DNA of 64,000 nucleotides from Pseudonocardia broussonetiae (GTDB lineage: Bacteria > Actinomycetota > Actinomycetes > Mycobacteriales > Pseudonocardiaceae), in contig NZ_CP053564.1 of NCBI RefSeq assembly GCF_013155125.1, forward strand, positions 6,827,501 through 6,891,500, read 5' to 3'. The position numbers were made by a program, and so were the translations under genes. This document shows, in pieces, positions 57,484 through 64,000 of this stretch. Positions within the stretch are counted from its first letter, which is position 1. Each line of letters starts with the position of its first letter. Below the pieces are notes generated by a model. That model worked only from the letters and a program-made list of their open reading frames with translations. It was not told where the DNA came from and made no database searches.

Positions 57484-58591
57484 GATGCCGGGAACCGTCG
57501 AGGGGGACGAGCGGGATCTGCTCCGGGCGACCGTGGCGAGGCTGCTGACCGACCGGGCGCCCTCCGCCCGCGCCGATGCGGCCCGGCAGGGGTGGAGCCC
57601 CGGCCTGTGGGCGCTCCTGGAGGAGGCCGGGCTCACCCTCGTCTCCGTTCCGGAATCGGCGGGCGGCTCCGGGGGCGACGTGAGCGACCTCGCCGTCGTG
57701 GCCCAGGCCTGCGGCTACCAGGCGGCCCCGGTGCCGCTGGTGGAGACCGCACTGCTGGCCGGTTGGGCGCTCGCGGCGGCCGGGCTCGCGGTGCCGCCCG
57801 GCCCGCTCACCGTCGTGCCGTCCGCCGCCGCCGCATCCGCCACGCTGGCGCCCGACGGTCCCGGCCTCCGCGTCCACGGCCGGCTCTGCGGCGTCCCGTG
57901 GGCGCGGGCCGCCCGGCAGGTCCTCCTCCTCACCGCGGCGCCGGGGGATCCGGGCCGGGTCGTGCTCGCGGCGGTCGACCCGCGCGACTGTGCCGTCGAA
58001 CCCGGCACGAACCTCGCCGCCGAGCCGCGCGACACCCTCGTGCTGCCCGCCGGCGGCGTCGCGTGCACGCCGCTGCCCGCCGACGGCCCGGACCCGTCCG
58101 CGGCGGTGCTGCGGGGGGCGCTGGGCCGGGCCCTGCTGATGGTCGGGTCGCTGCGCCGGGTGCTCGACCTGACCGTGGGGTACGCGCGTGAGCGCGAGCA
58201 GTTCGGCCGTCCGATCGGCCGGTTCCAGGCCGTCCAGCAGCAGATCGCCGCGCTCGCGGGCGCCGTCGAGCAGGCGCAGGCCATGACCGACCTGGCCGTG
58301 GCCGTCCTCGACGATGGCGGCTGCGCAGCCGAGGCCGTGATGGCGGCGAAGATCTGTGCGGGGCAGGCCGCGTCCGTCGCGATCGCCGTCGGGCACCAGG
58401 TACACGGCGCGATCGGCTTCACCACCGAGCACGAGCTTCACCTGCACACGCGCAGGCTCATGGCGTGGCGCGACGAGTACGGCGCCGAGTCCGAATGGGC
58501 GGCCGAGCTGGGCGCGCGGGTCACGAGCGCCGGCCCCGACGGGCTGTGGGACCTGCTGACCGGCCGGTCGGCCGCGGTGGCCGCCCGATGA
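57476..58591 (+). CDS. Acyl-CoA dehydrogenase, small-type subunit of the second pair
   Basis: The 371-residue product has an Ala-rich, weakly conserved first half. Its well-kept FAD-domain end reads LTVGYAREREQFGRPIGRFQAVQQQIAALAGAVEQAQ and GHQVHGAIGFTTEHELHLHTRRLMAWRDEYG. By layout it is the counterpart of the 50756 product. The ATG lies inside the preceding gene. The pair probably forms a heterotetrameric dehydrogenase for a cyclic or branched acyl-CoA. Confidence 0.87.
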   Translation: MPEMPGTVEGDERDLLRATVARLLTDRAPSARADAARQGWSPGLWALLEEAGLTLVSVPESAGGSGGDVSDLAVVAQACGYQAAPVPLVETALLAGWALAAAGLAVPPGPLTVVPSAAAASATLAPDGPGLRVHGRLCGVPWARAARQVLLLTAAPGDPGRVVLAAVDPRDCAVEPGTNLAAEPRDTLVLPAGGVACTPLPADGPDPSAAVLRGALGRALLMVGSLRRVLDLTVGYAREREQFGRPIGRFQAVQQQIAALAGAVEQAQAMTDLAVAVLDDGGCAAEAVMAAKICAGQAASVAIAVGHQVHGAIGFTTEHELHLHTRRLMAWRDEYGAESEWAAELGARVTSAGPDGLWDLLTGRSAAVAAR

Positions 58592-59736
58592 CGGCCGTTC
58601 CGCCGCCCGCGCCTCCCGGCTTCCTGACCGGGGTGCGGGTGCTCGACCTGAGTGCGTACCTGCCCGGTCCCTTCTGCACCCAGATCCTGGCCGACCTCGG
58701 CGCTACGGTGATCAAGATCGAGGGTCCGGGCGGGGACGCGGGGCGGCAGCTGCCCGGTGCCCTGCACGAGGCGGCGAACCGCAACAAGCGCAGCGTCGTC
58801 CTCGACCTGAAGACCGACCGGGGGCAGGCGCTGGGGCGCGGGCTCGCCGCCGGGGCCGACGTGCTGGTGGAAGGCTTCCGCCCCGGCGTGGCGGACCGGC
58901 TCGGCATGTCCTACTCGGCGCTGCGCGCGGTGAACCCGTCGATCGTCTACTGCTCGGTCTCCGGGTTCGGGCAGACCGGTCCGCTGCGCGATGTCCCCGG
59001 CCACGACGTCACCTACCTTGCGGCCAGCGGGCTGCTGTCCTTCCCCGGCGGCTGGGGTGACAGCGCACCGCCCCGGCCGGGGGTACCGGTGAGCGACCTG
59101 GCGGCGTCCACCTACGCGGCCATCGCGATCCTGGCCGCGCTGTACCGGCGCCGGGGCACGGGCGAAGGTACCCACCTCGACCTGGCGATCGCCGACGCGG
59201 CCCTGTCCTTCGCCAGTACCAGGGCCGACCAGCGCCTGGACGACCGCGGCCCGAGCAGCACGCACCTGCACCCGTCGAACGACCTGTTCGAAGCCGCCGA
59301 CGGCGTGCGGATCGCGATCGGCGCCGTCGAGGAGCACTTCTGGGAGCGGCTCGCCGCGCTGCTCGCCGAGGAGGTCCCGGCGCTCACCGATCCCCGCTTC
59401 GGCTCCGCGGAGGGGCGGCGCGCGCACGGCGACGACCTCGTCGCGCTGCTGCGCCGCGCGGTGCGCGCCCGTCCGGCCGTCGACTGGCTGGCCGCGTTCG
59501 CCGCGGCCGACGTCCCGGCACACCGGGTGCTGTCCGTGGGTGAGGCCAGCCGCTCCGCGCACGTGCGGGCGCGCGGGGTCGTCGCGGACAGCGACCGCGG
59601 GCGCCACGTCCTGTTCCCCGTGCTGCGCGACGGCGCCGTCATGGGCACCATGCGCAGCCCGGCGCCCGCGCTGGGCGCACACACCGAGCAGGTGCTGGCC
59701 GACGTGGCAGCCGGGAAGGAACCGTGGATCCTGTGA
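58588..59736 (+). CDS. CaiB/BaiF family CoA-transferase
   Basis: The 382-residue class III CoA-transferase reads GVRVLDLSAYLPGPFCTQILADLGATVIKIEGPGGD, NRNKRSVVLDLKTDRGQAL, EGFRPGVADRLGMSY and SIVYCSVSGFGQTGPLRDVPGHDVTYLA, where the last Asp is the catalytic nucleophile position. These enzymes swap CoA between acids without ATP. It overlaps the upstream dehydrogenase gene by four bases (ATGA) and the next CoA-transferase gene by thirteen. Confidence 0.9.
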   Translation: MTAVPPPAPPGFLTGVRVLDLSAYLPGPFCTQILADLGATVIKIEGPGGDAGRQLPGALHEAANRNKRSVVLDLKTDRGQALGRGLAAGADVLVEGFRPGVADRLGMSYSALRAVNPSIVYCSVSGFGQTGPLRDVPGHDVTYLAASGLLSFPGGWGDSAPPRPGVPVSDLAASTYAAIAILAALYRRRGTGEGTHLDLAIADAALSFASTRADQRLDDRGPSSTHLHPSNDLFEAADGVRIAIGAVEEHFWERLAALLAEEVPALTDPRFGSAEGRRAHGDDLVALLRRAVRARPAVDWLAAFAAADVPAHRVLSVGEASRSAHVRARGVVADSDRGRHVLFPVLRDGAVMGTMRSPAPALGAHTEQVLADVAAGKEPWIL

Positions 59737-60950
59737 CGGCGCCGCACGCAGGTCCCCTCGACGGGATCACGGTCGTCGACCTCACCTCGACGTTCATGGG
59801 TCCCTACTGCACGTTGCTGCTGGCCCAGATGGGTGCCGAGGTGGTCAAGGTCGAGACGCCCACCGGGGACGTGGTCCGCTACATCGGCGACGATCGCGGC
59901 GCCGGGATGGGCCCGGTGTTCCTCAACGCGAACCAGGGCAAGCGCAGCGTCGCGCTGGATCTGAAGGCCCCGGCCGGCCGTGAGGTGCTGCTGCGTCTCG
60001 TGGCCACCGCCGACGTCGTCGTGCACAACGTGCGCCCGGAGGCAGCACGCCGGCTGGGCATCGGCTACGACGAGATCGCCGCGGTGAACCCCGCGGTGGT
60101 CTACTGCGCGCTCCGCGGCTACGGCAGGGAGGGCCCGTACCGGGACCGGGCCGCCTACGACGACGTGATCCAGGCGAGCTGCGGGCTGGCTGCGGTGCAG
60201 GGCACGGCGGACGAGCCCGCGTACGTGCGTACGCCGGTGGCCGACAAGACGGTGGGGCTGCTCGCGCTCAGCGCGATCAGCGCGGCGCTCTTCGCCAGGG
60301 GACGCACCGGCCGTGGCCAGGAGATCGAGGTCCCGATGCTCGAGTCGATGGTCACCTTCACGCTGCTGGACCAGCAGGGCGGCTACGTCTTCGATCCGCC
60401 CCGCGGCGCGGCCGGCTACGCCCGGACGGCCTCGCCGTACCGCAAGCCGTACCGGACCGCCGACGGCTACCTGAGCGTCATGGTCTACACCGACGCGCAG
60501 TGGCGCACGTTCTTCGCGTTGATCGGACGGCCCGACCTGGCGGCCGAACCGCGGTACCGGACGATCACCGAGCGGACCCGCAACATCGACGAGCTCTACC
60601 AGCTGGTCGAGAAGGAGCTGCTGGCCCGGCCGAGTGCCGAGTGGCTCGCCGTGCTGAGCGGGGCGGAGATCCCGGCGGCGCCGGTGCATTCGGTGCCCGA
60701 CCTCTTCACCGACGAGCACCTGGATGCGGTCGGGCTCTTCGAGCAGGTCGAGCACCCCACCGAGGGCCCGCTGCGGCTGGCCCGGTTCCCGATCTCGTTC
60801 GACGGGACGCATCCGGACCGGCCGCGCCCGGCGCCACGGTTGGGCCAGCACGGCGGCGAGGTGCTCGCCGAGCTCGGGTACGGCCCGGAGGAGATCGCCA
60901 TGCTCGCCGAGGCGGGCGTCGTCGTCGTGGAGAAGGAGAACCGGTCATGA
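59724..60950 (+). CDS. CaiB/BaiF family CoA-transferase
   Basis: The 408-residue product is a paralogue of the preceding gene's: GITVVDLTSTFMGPYCTLLLAQMGAEVVKVETPTGD, NQGKRSVALDLKAPAGREVL and VVYCALRGYGREGPYRDRAAYDDVIQA with the catalytic Asp in A-A-Y-D-D. GTG at 59724 has AAGGA just ahead; GTG at 59733, overlapping the upstream stop, is possible. Two adjacent CoA-transferases may form a heteromer or act on two intermediates. Confidence 0.9.
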   Translation: MDPVTAPHAGPLDGITVVDLTSTFMGPYCTLLLAQMGAEVVKVETPTGDVVRYIGDDRGAGMGPVFLNANQGKRSVALDLKAPAGREVLLRLVATADVVVHNVRPEAARRLGIGYDEIAAVNPAVVYCALRGYGREGPYRDRAAYDDVIQASCGLAAVQGTADEPAYVRTPVADKTVGLLALSAISAALFARGRTGRGQEIEVPMLESMVTFTLLDQQGGYVFDPPRGAAGYARTASPYRKPYRTADGYLSVMVYTDAQWRTFFALIGRPDLAAEPRYRTITERTRNIDELYQLVEKELLARPSAEWLAVLSGAEIPAAPVHSVPDLFTDEHLDAVGLFEQVEHPTEGPLRLARFPISFDGTHPDRPRPAPRLGQHGGEVLAELGYGPEEIAMLAEAGVVVVEKENRS

Positions 60951-61696
60951 CCGAGGTCCGCTGGGAGATCAGTGACGGGATCGCCGTCGTCACCCTTGCC
61001 GCACCGGAGCGCCGCAACGCGCTGACCGTCGAGATGGCCCGCGAGATGGAGGCCGCATTCGACGAGATCGACGCCCGCGACGACGTCGGTGCGGCCGTGG
61101 TGCGCGGGTCCGGTGGATCGTTCTGCGCCGGCGCGCACCTCGGGGTGCTGGGCGAGGCCGCCCGGGACCCGCTGGACGACGACGCGCAGCGCGACATCGA
61201 CGCCCTCTACGGCTCGTTCCTGCGCGTCGGTCGGTGCCGGACGGCGACGATCGCCGCGGTGCGCGGGGCCGCGGTCGGCGCGGGGCTCAACCTCGCCCTG
61301 GCCACCGATCTGCGCATCGTCGCCCGCGACGCGCGCCTGATCTCGGGCTTCCTGCGCATCGGGGTGCATCCTGGCGGCGGGCACTTCACGCTGCTCAGCC
61401 GGGCGGCGGGACGGGACGCCGCTGCCGCGGTCGGGCTGTTCGGCCACGAGATCGACGGCGAGCGGGCTGCCGCCCTCGGGCTCGCGTGGCAGGCGGTCGA
61501 CGACGCCGATGTCGAGGCGACGGCGCTGCAGGTCGCCGCCCGGTTGGGCAAGGACCCGGCGCTGGCCCGGCGGATGACCGCCTCCTTCCGTCGCGAGGCC
61601 GGGCCGCCCGCGACGTCGTGGGACGTGGGGCTCGAGATCGAGCGCGGACCGCAGATGTGGTCGTTCCGCAGGCGGGCGAAGGCGTCCGCGACCTGA
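60947..61696 (+). CDS. Enoyl-CoA hydratase/isomerase family protein
   Basis: The 249-residue crotonase-fold protein reads MTEVRWEISDGIAVVTLAAPERRNALTVEMA, oxyanion segments SFCAGAHLGVLG and AAVRGAAVGAGLNLALATDLRIVARDARLISGFLRIGVHPGGGHFTLLSR. The G-V-H-P-G-G-G-H stretch differs from the E...E pair of classical hydratases, so the reaction may be hydration, isomerisation or C-C cleavage. AAGGAG precedes the ATG, which overlaps the upstream gene by four bases. Confidence 0.89.
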   Translation: MTEVRWEISDGIAVVTLAAPERRNALTVEMAREMEAAFDEIDARDDVGAAVVRGSGGSFCAGAHLGVLGEAARDPLDDDAQRDIDALYGSFLRVGRCRTATIAAVRGAAVGAGLNLALATDLRIVARDARLISGFLRIGVHPGGGHFTLLSRAAGRDAAAAVGLFGHEIDGERAAALGLAWQAVDDADVEATALQVAARLGKDPALARRMTASFRREAGPPATSWDVGLEIERGPQMWSFRRRAKASAT

Positions 61697-61710
61697 CACG
61701 GAGGTGCACC

Positions 61711-62793
61711 ATGACCGGATTCGTGGACTGCGACGTGCACAACGCGGTCCCCGACCTGGCGGCGTTGTTCCCCTTCCTCGCCGACCGCTGGGTGGACTAC
61801 TGCGTGGAGAGCGGCGTCGACGGTTTCGATCCCGCCTTCTACCCGGCGGGGATGCCGCTGTCGGCCCGGCCCGAGGCGCGCCGTGGCGACGGCCTGCCGG
61901 GGTCCGACCCGGACACGGTGCGCGCCCACGTCCTCGACGGCCCCGGCGCCGGGCACGCCGTCCTCAACTGCCTCTACGCAGTGCAGGCCCTGCACAACGC
62001 CGACTGGTCGACGGCGCTGGCCGGCGCCCTCAACGACTGGCAGGCCGCGACCTGGCTGGCCGCCGACCCGCGCTTCCGGGCCTCCGTCGTGGTCTCGCCG
62101 CACGATCCGCGTGCGGCGGCGGAGGAGGTCGACCGGAGGGCGGGCACCCCTGGCTTCGTCCAGGTCCTGCTGCTCGCCTCGACCCAGGTGCCGCTGGGTC
62201 AGCGGGCGCACTGGCCGATCTACGCCGCCGCCGAAGCGGCGGGGATGGCCGTCGCGATCCATCCCGGGGTGGCCGGGGCCAACGCGCTCTCGCCGGTCGG
62301 CTGGTCCTCGCACTACATCGAGGACTACGCCGGCGCGGCGCTGACCCTGCAGTCGCAGCTGACCAGCCTCGTGTCCGAGGGCGTCTTCGCGGCGCACCAG
62401 GGGCTGCGGGTGGTGCTGCTCGAGAGTGGCGTGACGTGGCTGCCCTCGCTGATGTGGCGCTTCGACAAGAACTGGAAGGCGCTGCGCCGGGAGGTGCCGT
62501 GGGTGGACCGGCCGCCCTCGCAGCTCATCCGGGAGCACGTCCTGCTCACCGTGGCCCCCTTCGACGGTCCGTCCGACCCGGCCCCGGAGTGGATCGACCG
62601 GTTCCTGACGCAGATCGGGTCCGCCGAGATGCTCCTGCACGCGAGCGACTACCCGCACTGGCACCACGGCGACGGGCAGGGCACGCTGCTGGGGCACCTG
62701 TCCCCCGCCGAGCGGGCACAGGTGCTGCACGGCAACGCGGCCCGCCTCTACGGGCTGCCCGAGGAGGCCGCCTCATGCGCACCAACGGGTTGA
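61711..62793 (+). CDS. Amidohydrolase family 2 (ACMSD/gamma-resorcylate decarboxylase-like) protein
   Basis: The 360-residue product starts MTGFVDCDVHNAVPDLAALFPFLADRW. It carries the marks GLPGSDPDTVRAHVLDGPG, HAVLNCLYAVQ, VAIHPGVAG (metal His), SSHYIEDYAGAALTLQ and LHASDYPHWHHGDGQ (metal Asp). The family includes non-oxidative decarboxylases and hydrolases of cyclic compounds. The entry D-C-D-V-H replaces the usual D-x-H-x-H, so one metal ligand may be lost. GGAGG precedes the ATG. It is a paralogue of the next gene's product. Confidence 0.87.
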   Translation: MTGFVDCDVHNAVPDLAALFPFLADRWVDYCVESGVDGFDPAFYPAGMPLSARPEARRGDGLPGSDPDTVRAHVLDGPGAGHAVLNCLYAVQALHNADWSTALAGALNDWQAATWLAADPRFRASVVVSPHDPRAAAEEVDRRAGTPGFVQVLLLASTQVPLGQRAHWPIYAAAEAAGMAVAIHPGVAGANALSPVGWSSHYIEDYAGAALTLQSQLTSLVSEGVFAAHQGLRVVLLESGVTWLPSLMWRFDKNWKALRREVPWVDRPPSQLIREHVLLTVAPFDGPSDPAPEWIDRFLTQIGSAEMLLHASDYPHWHHGDGQGTLLGHLSPAERAQVLHGNAARLYGLPEEAASCAPTG

Positions 62794-63842
62794 TCGACTG
62801 CGACGTGCACAACGCGGTGTCCTCGGACGCCGCGCTGCTGCCCTATCTGCCGGCCCGCTGGCGCCGGCACCTCGAGCTGGTCGGATCGCGGACGTTCTCG
62901 CCGTTCGCCAAGGGCTACGCCTATCCCAAGGCCGCGCGGTTCGCCAGCCGGCACGACGCCTGGCCACCGTCGGGCGGCCTGCCCGGCTCGGACCTCGACT
63001 TCATGCGTGCGCAGCTGCTGGACGCCTACGGCGTGGACTACGCGGTGCTGAACTGCCTCTACCGGGCATCCGAGCAGCGCTACGACGCCTACGGGGCGGC
63101 GCTGGCCACGGCGGTCAACGACTGGCAGGTCGAGCACTGGCTGGAGCGCGACCCCCGTCTCCGGGCCTCGATCACGGTGCCGTTCGAGTCCCCCGGCCTC
63201 GCCGCCGCGGAGATCGACCGGGCCGCCACGCACCCCGGGTTCGTTCAGGTGCTGCTGTTCCCGCGCACCCAGCAGCCGCTGGGCAAGCGGCACTACTGGC
63301 CGATCTACGAGGCGGCCACGCGGGCCGGGTTGCCGGTGGGGATCCACGCGGCGTCCACCACCCCAGGGCCCGTCACAGCGGCGGGCTGGCCGTCCTACTA
63401 CATCGAGGACCACACGTCGCTGGCCGTCGCCTTCCAGGCCCAGGTGATCAGCCTGATCATGGAGGGGGTTTTCGACCGGTTCCCCGACCTGCGCGTCGTC
63501 CTCATGGAGGGCGGCTTCGCCTGGGTGCCGGCGCTGGGCCACCGGCTCGACGCTCTGCACCACCGGCTGCGCGACGAGGTGCCCGACCTCGAACACCCGC
63601 CCTCGCACTACCTGCGCGACCGGATCCGGATCACCACCCAGCCGATGGAGGAGCCCGAGCGTCCCGCCGACCTCGTCCCGCTGATCCGCGACATCGGCCA
63701 GGACGTCCTGATGTTCTCCACCGACTATCCGCACTGGGACTTCGACAACCCGCACCGCGCGTTCCAGACCAGGGTGCCGGCCGACCTGCACCAGCGGATC
63801 ATGTTCGACAACGCCAACGCCCAGTACCGGTTCGCCCCGTGA
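62775..63842 (+). CDS. Amidohydrolase family 2 (ACMSD-like) protein, paralogue of the preceding one
   Basis: The 355-residue product starts MRTNGLIDCDVHNAVSSDAALLPYLPARWRRHLELVG and follows the same block order as its neighbour: GLPGSDLDFMRAQLLD, YAVLNCLY, HPGFVQVLLFPRT, VGIHAAS, SYYIEDHTSLAVAFQ and MFSTDYPHWDFDNP. The two genes overlap by 19 bases and probably arose by tandem duplication. Such pairs may form heterodimers. Substrate unknown; decarboxylation or ring hydrolysis of a CoA or free acid intermediate is possible. Confidence 0.87.
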   Translation: MRTNGLIDCDVHNAVSSDAALLPYLPARWRRHLELVGSRTFSPFAKGYAYPKAARFASRHDAWPPSGGLPGSDLDFMRAQLLDAYGVDYAVLNCLYRASEQRYDAYGAALATAVNDWQVEHWLERDPRLRASITVPFESPGLAAAEIDRAATHPGFVQVLLFPRTQQPLGKRHYWPIYEAATRAGLPVGIHAASTTPGPVTAAGWPSYYIEDHTSLAVAFQAQVISLIMEGVFDRFPDLRVVLMEGGFAWVPALGHRLDALHHRLRDEVPDLEHPPSHYLRDRIRITTQPMEEPERPADLVPLIRDIGQDVLMFSTDYPHWDFDNPHRAFQTRVPADLHQRIMFDNANAQYRFAP

Positions 63843-64000
63843 CGGCCAGGGCGTACGTGGTGGCGACCGCGACGGAGATCCCACCGGGCGGCCGCAAGAT
63901 CGTCGATGTCGCCGGCCGGTCGGTCGGGGTGTTCAACGTCGGCGGCCGCTACTTCGCCCTGCGCAACGCCTGCCCGCACGCCGGCGGTCCGCTGTGCGAG
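63839..64000 (+). CDS. Rieske [2Fe-2S] domain protein, 3' end outside window
   Basis: GTG at 63839 overlaps the stop of the amidohydrolase by four bases. The 54 visible residues read VATATEIPPGGRKIVDVAGRSVGVFNVGGRYFALRNACPHAGGPLCE, a Rieske ferredoxin-type domain with the first C-P-H cluster motif near residue 45. It could be a small Rieske ferredoxin or the start of a Rieske oxygenase; the window ends before the second motif. It probably belongs to the same operon. Confidence 0.85.
   Translation, partial: MTARAYVVATATEIPPGGRKIVDVAGRSVGVFNVGGRYFALRNACPHAGGPLCE

Noticed and set aside
1..64000. CRISPR arrays, restriction-modification or toxin-antitoxin systems
   Set aside because: No regularly spaced direct repeats, Cas motifs, methyltransferase motifs or small toxin-antitoxin gene pairs were seen.
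1..64000. Insertion sequences or transposase genes
   Set aside because: No DDE or HUH transposase motifs were recognised; the only mobile-element gene is the integrase fragment near 27.6-27.9 kb.

Overview
The window is about 70 % G+C throughout. It encodes an Lsr2-type nucleoid protein, a SigZ-type sigma factor, PucR, ROK, IclR and GntR regulators, a Tat-type leader and many GTG or TTG starts. This points to a soil-type high-GC actinomycete. The wealth of flavin monooxygenases, acyl-CoA dehydrogenases and CoA transferases fits Pseudonocardiales and relatives, but the sequence alone does not prove the genus.

Layout. (1) 1-5.9 kb: the end of an amidohydrolase gene, then a minus-strand operon of amino-acid/amine permease, a kinase-PLP enzyme fusion and a covalent-FAD N-methyl amine oxidase, with a divergent TetR gene; this is probably an amino-alcohol or methylamine utilisation unit. 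(2) 6-8.5 kb: a Tat-leader HExxH protein followed by a repeat-rich protein resembling a phage tail appendage. (3) 8.5-14 kb: two quinone-oxidoreductase genes, a VOC protein, an MHS-type MFS transporter and a PucR regulator. (4) 14.1-16.1 kb: sigZ, an ArsI/CadI-type dioxygenase gene and a secreted-protein gene. All three share the same two-block promoter with an exact 15-nt spacer, so they look like an autoregulated sigma-factor regulon. (5) 16.3-25.8 kb: a broken DinB-like gene, an SDR, a DUF6197-like gene, ROK and IclR regulators, a hydratase, an isocitrate-lyase-family lyase with a leuC/leuD relic behind it, a GlcG/HbpS protein, an LLM monooxygenase, an SDR and a ruined flavin reductase gene. 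(6) 25.8-30.1 kb: lsr2, a lower-GC orphan membrane-protein gene, a decayed integrase, and a DUF2252 gene lying between two 54-bp direct repeats that match the 3' half of a tRNA.

(7) 30.5-49.1 kb: an aromatic-type catabolic region. It holds an MhpB-type extradiol dioxygenase, MhpC-like hydrolases, HpaB/HpaC, six LLM-family flavoproteins, YCII proteins, a cupin, a metallo-beta-lactamase-fold hydrolase, an HSL-type esterase and two GntR-FCD regulators. A 14-bp GCTAGCATTCTAGC-like element stands before three of the transcription units. (8) 49.1-64 kb: two divergent operons for CoA-dependent breakdown of an acid. The minus-strand operon encodes an AcoR-type activator, a NIPSNAP protein, enoyl-CoA hydratase, a pair of acyl-CoA dehydrogenases and an acyl-CoA ligase. 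The plus-strand operon encodes another acyl-CoA dehydrogenase pair, two CaiB/BaiF CoA-transferases, an enoyl-CoA hydratase, two paralogous ACMSD-like amidohydrolases and a Rieske protein that runs off the end.

How it may work together (inference). LLM and HpaB/C monooxygenases would open or hydroxylate a cyclic substrate, MhpB would cleave a catechol-like ring, the hydrolases would split the product, and the CoA operons would finish by beta-oxidation-like steps. The substrate cannot be read from the sequence. Several genes carry single-base indels in short C/G contexts. They are either real pseudogenes or assembly errors, and each one is flagged.
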